Assembly (NCBI GenBank): GCA_900555605.1
Contig: USLW01000111.1
Coordinates: 1-6,719 of the forward strand
DNA from: an uncultured Clostridium sp.
GTDB lineage: Bacteria; Bacillota; Clostridia; UBA1212; UBA1255
Direction: 5' to 3'
Length of the DNA stretch: 6,719 bases
The position numbers were made by a program, and so were the translations under genes. Every line of letters starts with the position of its first letter. Position 1 is the stretch's first letter. The notes below the pieces were generated by a model. That model worked only from the letters and a program-made list of their open reading frames with translations, was not told the DNA's origin and made no database searches. Below, piece after piece: positions 1 to 5,023 of this stretch.

Positions 1-1048
1 TGTCACTCGACTGCCGGACGGATACATCCACCTCAGTTGGATGCCCGCCACGGACAACGACAAACGTAATGTACCGACCTACGTCATCTACGGCTCGGAC
101 ACTTACCCGGTGGATACCTCCAATCCGGAAAATATTATTGCCCAGCGAGTACAAGGAACGGAATACACGTATGCTCCCGTCCGCTTCTGGACGGCAAAGA
201 AGTATTTTGCTGTCACTGCCGTGGACCGTTGTGGCAATGAAAGCGAAGCGGGCAGATGACCCTCCCGAATGCCACACTCCAGCGTCCCCAATGCCACACT
301 TGAATGGGTGAAACGCCACACTTGAACAAGTGTGAAGTGCAGCATTGGGGACGCTGAAGTGCGGCACCGGAAGCGGTGAAGTGTGACATTGCGAACGCTG
401 AACTGTGGCAACCGTACAGCAAGCCGCGGCATCCGTACGACGAGACTCGACATTGGAAAAATCAGCAGCAGCAGCGTTTCTTTCTTTTTCTTCTGCTGCT
501 GTTGTTAGTATATCTTTTATATTCTCTTTATTATCCGTATCAACACTTTCACTAATAATACTATCATTCAGCGTTTTATCTGATTTTCCGGTGCGTTTTT
601 CCGCCTTTTCCCTCGACGTTTTTTGTCGTTTTTCGTCATTTTTTGACCAAGAAACCGACGATTCCGATACATTTCCGGTCGTTTTCGGAACCGTTTTTCG
701 AACCGAATCTTCCGGTTTTCCCGTTTTATCCGCAACTGTTTCCTCCCGCTTTTGAACCGGTTTATGCAGTGGGTTCAGTTCGGCAGGCGCAAAAGATCCG
801 TCCTCTTCAAAATCGAAAAGCTCGTAACCGAGAATGATCTTCTTGACATAAGTAAAAGATATCTTATGCATCTTGCAGTAAGGACGCAAAAACTCCATAT
901 CGACACATGAGCCGGGCAACATAGCCAATTTCTCGATAACGAACCAATAAGCCCCTGTTCCCTTGAGCTTTTCCATTTTCAACAGATATTGCATTCTGGG
1001 ATCGTGCATAGCCATCAGCGGATGCTGCAAATAGAAATTCCTTTTCAT
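1..1048 (-). CDS. DUF7833/DUF4373 (Lin1244/Lin1753-like) protein; frame open into the 22-bp array, 3' end unresolved
   Basis: The ATG at 1048-1046 opens a minus-strand frame that meets no stop before the window edge (349 codons). Residues 1-93 look like the N-terminal domain of Bacteroidales DUF4373/DUF7833 proteins: MKRNFYLQHPLMAMHDPRM, then LKGTGAYWFVIEKLAMLPG, then YELFDFEEDG. These proteins are found on chromosomes and mobile elements and are sometimes compared with replication or DnaD-like factors; their function is not established. Residues about 94-197 are a low-complexity, lysine-, serine- and glutamate-rich linker ending in four alanines. From residue about 198 the frame reads through the 22-bp repeats (Cys/His/Pro-rich, not protein-like) and then antisense to the glycosylhydrolase, so only about 457-1048 is trustworthy coding sequence. 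The usual C-terminal domain was not seen, so the gene may be 3'-truncated or a pseudogene. AAGAAAG just before the ATG is at most a weak ribosome site. Confidence 0.6.
   Translation of the reverse strand, partial: MKRNFYLQHPLMAMHDPRMQYLLKMEKLKGTGAYWFVIEKLAMLPGSCVDMEFLRPYCKMHKISFTYVKKIILGYELFDFEEDGSFAPAELNPLHKPVQKREETVADKTGKPEDSVRKTVPKTTGNVSESSVSWSKNDEKRQKTSREKAEKRTGKSDKTLNDSIISESVDTDNKENIKDILTTAAEEKERNAAAADFSNVESRRTDAAACCTVATVQRSQCHTSPLPVPHFSVPNAALHTCSSVAFHPFKCGIGDAGVWHSGGSSARFAFIATTVHGSDSKILLCRPEADGSIRVFRSLYSLGNNIFRIGGIHRVSVRAVDDVGRYITFVVVRGGHPTEVDVSVRQSSD
2..259 (+). CDS. C-terminal end of a GH10-like (GHL10/YngK-type) glycosylhydrolase, 5' partial
   Basis: The frame is open from the first bases of the window to a TGA at 257-259, giving 85 residues with no start codon needed, so this is the tail of a longer gene. 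The segment reads like the fibronectin-III-like C-terminal domain found on Bacteroidales family 10-like glycosylhydrolases: an early L-S-W strand, then YVIYGSD, then a stretch like 'DTSNPENIIAQ', then YFAVTAVDRCGNESEA. The last motif matches the usual V-T-A-L-D-R-x-x-N-E-S ending of the family as I remember it, so the C-terminus looks complete. The catalytic domain lies outside the window. By family, the protein is probably exported and acts on glycans or peptidoglycan-like material, but the substrate cannot be told from this piece. The tandem array starts directly after the stop. A plain Fn3 domain on another secreted protein is the main alternative. Confidence 0.72.
   Translation, partial: VTRLPDGYIHLSWMPATDNDKRNVPTYVIYGSDTYPVDTSNPENIIAQRVQGTEYTYAPVRFWTAKKYFAVTAVDRCGNESEAGR
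260..456. repeat. Degenerate 22-bp tandem array (two 11-bp half-units)
   Basis: From 271 to 402 the sequence falls into six consecutive 22-nt units starting at 271, 293, 315, 337, 359 and 381. The right-hand three fit a half-unit GTGYRRCAYYG followed by a half-unit SRRRCGSTGAA. The left-hand ones (starting GCCACACT) are largely the reverse complement of the same words. The 12-mer GCCACACTTGAA occurs exactly at 293-304 and 315-326. The 35-nt blocks 332-366 and 376-410 match at 28 positions. Weaker copies continue to about 456 at 21-nt spacing (GGCA then CCGTAC at 407-417 and 428-438; GACATTG at 385-391 and 449-455), and a partial copy occupies about 260-270. The array fills the space between the glycosylhydrolase stop and the recognisable end of the minus-strand DUF7833-like gene. 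I do not recognise the repeat family. Confidence 0.8.
272..364. repeat. 30-nt imperfect inverted repeat inside the 22-bp array (possible bidirectional terminator)
   Basis: Bases 272-301 and 335-364 are reverse complements at 26 of 30 positions, including a perfect 14-nt core (AGCGTCCCCAATGC at 281-294 and its complement at 342-355). The 33-nt spacer contains a second perfect palindrome, CACACTTG at 317-324 with CAAGTGTG at 327-334. Transcripts of either strand could fold into a long hairpin. Its place between two convergent genes suits a bidirectional terminator, although no clear U-tract follows on either side. The structure is seen; the terminator role is inference. Confidence 0.6.
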
Positions 1049-1105
1049 CTTTCTTTATGTTTTAGTTTAAAGCCATAAAGATAAGAATAGCATGTGAGAC
1101 AGTCG

Positions 1106-1131
1106 GAGGTTACGTGAGGTTCCGTGAGGTT
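1106..1131. repeat. Three-copy 10-bp direct repeat (GAGGTT core) at the ATP-grasp stop codon
   Basis: GAGGTT occurs at 1106-1111, 1116-1121 and 1126-1131, with four-base spacers ACGT and CCGT, giving an exact 10-bp period. The last copy overlaps the stop codon of the minus-strand ATP-grasp gene (complement of 1130-1132). The array lies 58 bp upstream of the DUF7833-like start codon on the minus strand. One-helical-turn spacing places the copies on one face of the DNA, as in an operator. This role is only inferred. Confidence 0.55.
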
Positions 1132-2332
1132 AACACACCTCCACCCGCACGTAAGCCCGGTACCTGCTTTGAGGAGTAACCGGCACCAAGGCCAGATAGC
1201 CGGAGACGATTCTTCCTTCCTCCACTATCAATGGATAATCCCTCATGTCCTGTTCATGTTGCGTCCGCAAAGCCTCGGCAGAAGGGAAATTGTCGACATT
1301 AAAAATTCCTTTGCTACCGGGAGCGACGAAATTATCATAAAGCTGACGGGCAACCATCCCCATAGTCATGCGCACATTAATTTCAACATGTGGATAAATG
1401 GCGTACGGATATCCTCTCTGATCCGGACAGATCATCATATCTATCCCCATAGGACCGGAATAATACCTACCATAAATTCCTTCTATAACTTTCTGCAAAT
1501 ACTCACGAATGCACACAAAGGCTTCTAAAGGGATATACCGTAGAATCCACTGTTCCACTTCTTCATTAGAAACCAGCATATTACCACGATAAACACCTTT
1601 CTCATCCGTAATAAAATGCGAGTAGCCGCTAAACAGTACCTTCCCCCTACCGTTGGAGTAGAATTCCATGGCAAAATCCCCCTCCTTTTTATATATAGGT
1701 TCCAGTATAAGAGCCCCGTGGTTCACCAGTTCCCGACGACACCAATCAGCCGTAGATTTCGTCAGCCCACGGCGACACCAACGTAACCCCTTTCCGCTGC
1801 CCGACCACACGGACTTGAACAGGTAGCCGTCCTTAAAATCATCGACTATATCCGGAACGCAGAATTCCTTGCCCTCCCCTGATATCAGAAAATGACGTCC
1901 ACAAACACATTTGAGGGTTTTATTCAGTTCAAACGTCATAGCAAGAGCCATCCCATACGCACGGGAAGAAAGCATACGACACTCGCGCAACTCTGCTTCC
2001 GTAGGAAGTTTATGTTGGGCAATACCGGCCTTCTGCATACGCTTGCGGAAAGCGCGATTCCATCCCCAAGGTACAATTTGGGATTCCGCATAATCGGGTA
2101 ATTCCGGTTCAGTGACCAATTGCACGGAAAGGGGGAACAATTGTTTCATTTTTTGCAGGTAATCAGCGTTATAGGCCGAAGGAGCAAGTACTGCACTGCC
2201 GGGTTGGGCATACCAAACGGGTAATAAAGCAAGATCTTGGGCCATACGACAGGCAGAAGCGGGAGCCATATAATTTTCTTCATTATTAGCAAGTGCCATG
2301 TCCGTGTCTGGGTTAAATACATAGAGTTTCAT
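1130..2332 (-). CDS. ATP-grasp superfamily protein of unknown substrate (conserved in Bacteroidales)
   Basis: This is a complete 400-residue protein starting at the ATG complement of 2330-2332. No close relative of known function is recognised, but the second half has an ATP-grasp layout. Residues 171-184 (LFKSVWSGSGKGLRW region) supply candidate nucleotide-contacting lysines K173 and K181 and a glycine-rich loop. E211 in ILEPIYKKEGDFAMEF suits the adenine/hinge region. GPMGIDMM (293-300) and PHVEINVRMTMG (314-325), with D298, E317 and N319, resemble the metal-binding D and E-x-N residues of the fold. ATP-grasp enzymes join a carboxylate to an amine or thiol through an acyl phosphate; the substrate is unknown here. 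It has no signal peptide or membrane segment, so it is likely cytosolic. An upstream promoter is visible. The DUF7833-like gene follows 81 bp downstream on the same strand and could share its transcript. I am confident the gene is real and fairly confident of the fold. Confidence 0.8.
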   Translation of the reverse strand: MKLYVFNPDTDMALANNEENYMAPASACRMAQDLALLPVWYAQPGSAVLAPSAYNADYLQKMKQLFPLSVQLVTEPELPDYAESQIVPWGWNRAFRKRMQKAGIAQHKLPTEAELRECRMLSSRAYGMALAMTFELNKTLKCVCGRHFLISGEGKEFCVPDIVDDFKDGYLFKSVWSGSGKGLRWCRRGLTKSTADWCRRELVNHGALILEPIYKKEGDFAMEFYSNGRGKVLFSGYSHFITDEKGVYRGNMLVSNEEVEQWILRYIPLEAFVCIREYLQKVIEGIYGRYYSGPMGIDMMICPDQRGYPYAIYPHVEINVRMTMGMVARQLYDNFVAPGSKGIFNVDNFPSAEALRTQHEQDMRDYPLIVEEGRIVSGYLALVPVTPQSRYRAYVRVEVC

Positions 2333-2362
2333 ACTATTACAGTTCTTAATTATTTAAGGCCG

Positions 2363-2394
2363 CAAAATTATAGAGAAAAACAAGGTAAAGCAAA
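2363..2394 (-). promoter_or_regulatory. Bacteroides-type promoter for the ATP-grasp gene
   Basis: On the minus strand, TTTG (complement of 2391-2394) is followed after 20 nt by TAATTTTG (complement of 2363-2370). This matches the Bacteroides primary sigma consensus TTTG-N19-21-TAnnTTTG. Transcription would start about 25 nt before the ATG at 2332. A small palindrome (CTTAA 2345-2349, TTAAG 2354-2358) sits near the expected start site. Confidence 0.6.
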
Positions 2395-2437
2395 TATATA
2401 AACTTCACTAACAAAAAAGATATTTTGCCATCTCTAC

Positions 2438-2468
2438 TTTGCAATTCTATAAAAAAGACGTATATTTG
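2438..2468 (+). promoter_or_regulatory. Bacteroides-type promoter for the ATPase / DUF4870 pair
   Basis: TTTG at 2438-2441 and TATATTTG at 2461-2468 are 19 nt apart and fit the Bacteroides -33/-7 consensus (TTTG, TAnnTTTG). The ATG at 2495 lies 26 nt downstream. No Shine-Dalgarno sequence precedes it; the leader is AT-rich, as is usual in Bacteroides. This promoter diverges from the ATP-grasp promoter in the same 162-bp gap. Confidence 0.65.
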
Positions 2469-2494
2469 TCGCCCGATAAACTGAATTTAACAGC

Positions 2495-3673
2495 ATGGAA
2501 GCATTCTACCGCACACACGCCTATCTTGTTGAGCATACCAATGCCCCCGTTCGCCGTGACCTCATGGATGAGATCAACTGGAACGACCGTCTTATCGGTA
2601 TTAAAGGAACGCGTGGTGTAGGTAAAACCACGTTTCTGTTACAATATGCTAAAGAGAAATTCGGCACTGACCGTTCCTGCCTCTTTATCAATATGAACAA
2701 TTTCTACTTTTCTTATTTCAGCATCGTTGATTTCGCTTATGAATTCCAACGCCGCGGCGGAAAAGTATTACTGATAGACCAGGTATTCAAACATCCGGAT
2801 TGGAGCAGGGAACTGAGAATGTGCTACGACCGGTTTCCAAACCTCAAAATCGTGTTTACCGGTTCGTCCGTGATGCGACTGAAAGAGGAAAACCTGGAAC
2901 TGCGCGATATAGTGAAGAGTTATAACCTGCGTGGCTTCTCCTTCCGTGAGTATCTGAACCTGCAAACAGGCATGAAGTTCCGTGCTTATACACTGGAAGA
3001 GATTTTGAGTAACCACGAACAGATTGCCAAAGGCATCCTTTCGAAGGTACGTCCACTGGATTACTTGCAGGACTATCTGCACCATGGTTTCTATCCGTTC
3101 TTTCTGGAGAAACGCAATTTCTCGGAGAATCTGTTGAAGACCATGAATATGATGGTAGAAGTGGACATCCTGCTTATCAAACAGATTGAACTGAAATATC
3201 TTTCAAAAATCAAGAAATTGCTTTATATGCTGGCAGTAGACGGTCCGAAAGCCCCGAACGTAAGCCAGTTGGCAAACGACATACAAACATCCCGTGCCAC
3301 GGTGATGAACTACATCAAATATTTGGCAGATGCACGCCTTATCAATATGGTATATCCGAAGGGAGAAGAATTCCCCAAGAAACCATCGAAGATTATGATG
3401 CACAACTCCAACCTGATGTACTCCATCTATCCGGTGAAAGTGGAGGAGCAGGATGTGCTCGACACATTCTTTGCAAATTCTTTATGGAAAGACCATAAGG
3501 TACATAAAGGAGATAAAAACGTCTCTTTTATGGTAGACGAAGTGATGCCGTTCAAAATTTGCGCGGAAGGTGCAAAAATAAAGAATAACCCGGACGTGAC
3601 GTATGCGTTGCAAAAGGCCGAAATAGGCCGCGGCAACCAAATACCTCTCTGGATGTTTGGATTCTTATACTAA
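2495..3673 (+). CDS. AAA family ATPase with DUF4143-like C-terminus (AAA_14 group)
   Basis: This is a complete 392-residue protein. The Walker A motif is GTRGVGKTT (38-46). A Walker B-like strand VLLID (91-95) is followed by Q96 where most family members have glutamate. PDW at 101-103 and the sensor-like FTGSS at 121-125 are typical of the AAA_14 family, and GFSFREYLNL (147-156) fits its linker. Residues about 253-285 (VSQLANDIQTSRATVMNYIKYL) look like the winged-helix part of DUF4143, and the last 100 residues correspond to the rest of that domain. Relatives are common in Bacteroidales and archaea, with no settled role; they are STAND/AAA-like NTPases suspected of DNA or protein interactions. 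No transmembrane segment is seen. The start is fixed by the promoter spacing and by the typical N-terminus MEAFYRTHAYL. The DUF4870 gene begins 12 bp after its stop, suggesting co-transcription. Confidence 0.9.
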   Translation: MEAFYRTHAYLVEHTNAPVRRDLMDEINWNDRLIGIKGTRGVGKTTFLLQYAKEKFGTDRSCLFINMNNFYFSYFSIVDFAYEFQRRGGKVLLIDQVFKHPDWSRELRMCYDRFPNLKIVFTGSSVMRLKEENLELRDIVKSYNLRGFSFREYLNLQTGMKFRAYTLEEILSNHEQIAKGILSKVRPLDYLQDYLHHGFYPFFLEKRNFSENLLKTMNMMVEVDILLIKQIELKYLSKIKKLLYMLAVDGPKAPNVSQLANDIQTSRATVMNYIKYLADARLINMVYPKGEEFPKKPSKIMMHNSNLMYSIYPVKVEEQDVLDTFFANSLWKDHKVHKGDKNVSFMVDEVMPFKICAEGAKIKNNPDVTYALQKAEIGRGNQIPLWMFGFLY

Positions 3674-3685
3674 AAAAACACGATT

Positions 3686-4195
3686 ATGGATTACAGGAAG
3701 TTAGATGAATTGAACAAATTGCGCATATCAGGTGCACTGACAGATGAAGAGTTTGAACAAGAAAAACAGAAAATACTGAATAAAGAAACTCCCAAAGGAA
3801 TATTGGGTCTTTCTGAAAACAGCTATATGGGAATAATGAATTTTGTACTTCTGATACCGACATGGGGATGGATTATTTCCATTATCGCGTGGATAGTCGG
3901 AAAAGATAAATCGGAAGCTGTCAGTACACAAGGAAAATATATATTCAACTGGTTAATCAGTTGGAGTATTTATACATTAATAATAGGACTTATATTTGCA
4001 GGACAGTTTATCGGTGGAATCATCGGGACGATAGCCTCTCCATTATCATTGTTAAGCGGTTCTTTGTTCAACATAGGAACATTGCCTTTCGTCCTTTTAT
4101 TCATCTTATACTTTGTGTTTCCAATTATCGGAGGCGTCAAAGGGCTGGACGGAAAGCTGTGGAAATACCCGCTTTCCATACCTTTTTTGAAATGA
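3686..4195 (+). CDS. SHOCT-DUF4870 small membrane protein
   Basis: This is a 169-residue protein. Residues 1-33 form a SHOCT-type short amphipathic module (LDELNKLRISGALTDEEFEQ), which often sits at the ends of membrane-associated proteins. The rest matches DUF4870: a hydrophobic segment at about 49-72, the D-K-S-E-A-V-S-x-Q-G-K-Y-x-F-N-W signature at 75-89, long hydrophobic stretches at about 88-122, and a final membrane helix at about 133-150. It ends with LWKYPLSIPFLK, which looks like the normal family C-terminus. It is therefore probably an inner-membrane protein; its function is unknown. It has no ribosome site, and its start lies 12 bp after the ATPase stop, so it is likely translated from the same mRNA. 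The TGA stop at 4193-4195 lies inside the proposed species junction, so the last few codons and the stop could be contributed by the other parent. Confidence 0.85.
   Translation: MDYRKLDELNKLRISGALTDEEFEQEKQKILNKETPKGILGLSENSYMGIMNFVLLIPTWGWIISIIAWIVGKDKSEAVSTQGKYIFNWLISWSIYTLIIGLIFAGQFIGGIIGTIASPLSLLSGSLFNIGTLPFVLLFILYFVFPIIGGVKGLDGKLWKYPLSIPFLK
4177..4195. other. Putative chimeric junction between Bacteroidales and Firmicutes sequence
   Basis: Bases 4177-4195 make sense in two frames. In the DUF4870 frame they cover the IPFLK-stop ending. In the +1-register frame used by the AraC gene they read HTFFEM, the start of the H-x-F-F-E-x-I-Y-V segment near the N-terminus of many AraC regulators. 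To the left everything is Bacteroidales in style; to the right everything is Firmicutes in style. The AraC frame read further upstream (3961-4176) is only an out-of-frame reading of the DUF4870 gene. The exact breakpoint cannot be placed within the shared bases. Confidence 0.6.
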
Positions 4196-4953
4196 TCTAT
4201 GTAAAATCCGGCGTCTGCAGGAATTGCTTTGCGGCAGGGGAAGTGCTGGAGATGCATGCCGGCGATATCTGCCTGGTAGCACCGGATACCCTACATTCCA
4301 TCGGCGTTTTTTCAGATGACGGCATCGTCTATAATGTGTTGATCAAAAAGTCGACATTTCAGGAGACCTTTTACAAGCTGCTCTCCTTTGATAACCTGCT
4401 TTCTGACTTTTTCCTGCGCATTTTATATACAAAAAAAACAAACAACTATATTCTGTTCCCCACCGGGGATGACGGCTTGATTGCCGACGTTCTGTCACAG
4501 CTTCTGGAGCGGCGCATATATGATACGTTTGACCGGATTCTCATGGAATCACTGCTGATGACGGCATTCTGCTATCTGCTGAAAAATCACAGCAGCCGCG
4601 CCCAGCTTTCGGATACGGATTGCAGAGACGACAGAATCATGGAGATCCTGCAATACATCCAGCGCAATTACAAAAGCATCACCCTGCGGAGCGCGGCCGA
4701 GCATTTTAATTACTCCGAATCGCATTTTTGTAAAATGATCAAAAACGCTACAGGGAGCACGTTTCTCCAGCATTTAAGCAAAATCCGCTTTAATACGGCT
4801 TGTCAGCTGCTGCGCAGCACCACCATGTCCGTGGAAGAAATCTCCTCAGCAGTGGGTATGAAAAGTCCTGAATATTTTCACCGCTTCTTTAAAAAGAATA
4901 CCGCTCTCACACCGCGGGACTACAGACTCCGGTTTCACAAGAACGGTCAATAA
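4192..4953 (+). CDS. AraC-family transcriptional regulator, N-terminus missing
   Basis: From the ATG at 4192 the frame gives 253 residues; recognisable homology already starts at 4177 (HTFFE), so the first 30-40 residues of a normal regulator of about 290 residues are absent. Residues 1-55 are the rest of an AraC-type cupin sensor domain, with GDICLVAPDTLHSIG at 24-38. The DNA-binding domain spans about 148-247: a first helix-turn-helix around ITLRSAAEHFNYSESHFCKM (163-182), a linking helix, and a second around MSVEEISSAVG-SPEYFHRFFKK (212-235), ending in the classic L-T-P-R-D-Y-R. Such proteins usually sense a sugar and activate neighbouring carbohydrate genes. The 4192 ATG overlaps the upstream TGA as ATGA, which imitates translational coupling, but no ribosome site is present. 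As it stands the sensor domain is broken. The most likely target, if any, is the lipoprotein gene downstream. Confidence 0.8.
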   Translation: MIYVKSGVCRNCFAAGEVLEMHAGDICLVAPDTLHSIGVFSDDGIVYNVLIKKSTFQETFYKLLSFDNLLSDFFLRILYTKKTNNYILFPTGDDGLIADVLSQLLERRIYDTFDRILMESLLMTAFCYLLKNHSSRAQLSDTDCRDDRIMEILQYIQRNYKSITLRSAAEHFNYSESHFCKMIKNATGSTFLQHLSKIRFNTACQLLRSTTMSVEEISSAVGMKSPEYFHRFFKKNTALTPRDYRLRFHKNGQ

Positions 4954-4981
4954 AATTAGATGTTTTTTGTCATAGCTGCGC

Positions 4982-4990
4982 TGATATAAT
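4982..4990 (+). promoter_or_regulatory. Extended -10 sigma-A promoter for the lipoprotein gene
   Basis: TGATATAAT is a perfect extended -10 element (TGn plus TATAAT at 4985-4990). The -35 region is poor: only the T-rich 4962-4968 lies at 16-17 bp, and a TTGTCA at 4967-4972 is too close (12 bp). An extended -10 with a weak -35 is typical of activator-dependent promoters, in keeping with an AraC gene next door. The expected transcript start is near 4997. Confidence 0.6.
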
Positions 4991-5010
4991 AGAAACAAAT
5001 CAAAAATAAA

Positions 5011-5016
5011 AGGAGG
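5011..5016 (+). promoter_or_regulatory. Strong Shine-Dalgarno site deciding the GTG start
   Basis: AGGAGG lies 7 nt before the GTG at 5024-5026. It fixes the start codon of the lipoprotein gene, which has no ATG at its N-terminus. A site this strong is normal for Firmicutes and unlike the Bacteroidales genes in the first 4.2 kb, none of which has one. Confidence 0.85.
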
Positions 5017-5023
5017 AAGTTCT

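Noticed and set aside
260..456. CRISPR array
   Set aside because: The 22-bp units are contiguous, with no unique spacers between conserved repeats; no cas genes are nearby.
463..501. CAGCAGCAG / CTGCTGCTG hairpin resembling a terminator
   Set aside because: It arises from Ala/Gln-type triplet repeats in the coding linker of the minus-strand gene and has no following U-tract, so it is better explained as coding low complexity.
405..837. Plus-strand frames rich in Ser, Phe and Val over 405-755 and 643-837
   Set aside because: They are antisense to the low-complexity linker of the minus-strand DUF7833-like gene, and the minus strand has the recognisable domain.
1124..1528. Plus-strand 134-residue frame
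   Set aside because: It is a shadow of the ATP-grasp gene on the opposite strand, with no promoter and no domain.
3961..4176. An upstream extension of the AraC frame to an ATG at 3961 (330 residues)
   Set aside because: These 72 codons are an out-of-frame reading of the well-supported DUF4870 gene and look nothing like an AraC N-terminus. They exist only because of the junction.
4192..4195. ATGA overlap as evidence of translational coupling between the DUF4870 and AraC genes
   Set aside because: The overlap falls in the putative chimeric junction, and the AraC homology begins upstream of that ATG, so the overlap is probably accidental.
2333..4195. A defence or toxin-antitoxin system made of the ATPase and the small membrane protein
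   Set aside because: Both families are common housekeeping-context hypotheticals in Bacteroidales, and no nuclease, toxin or known defence partner is present to support it.
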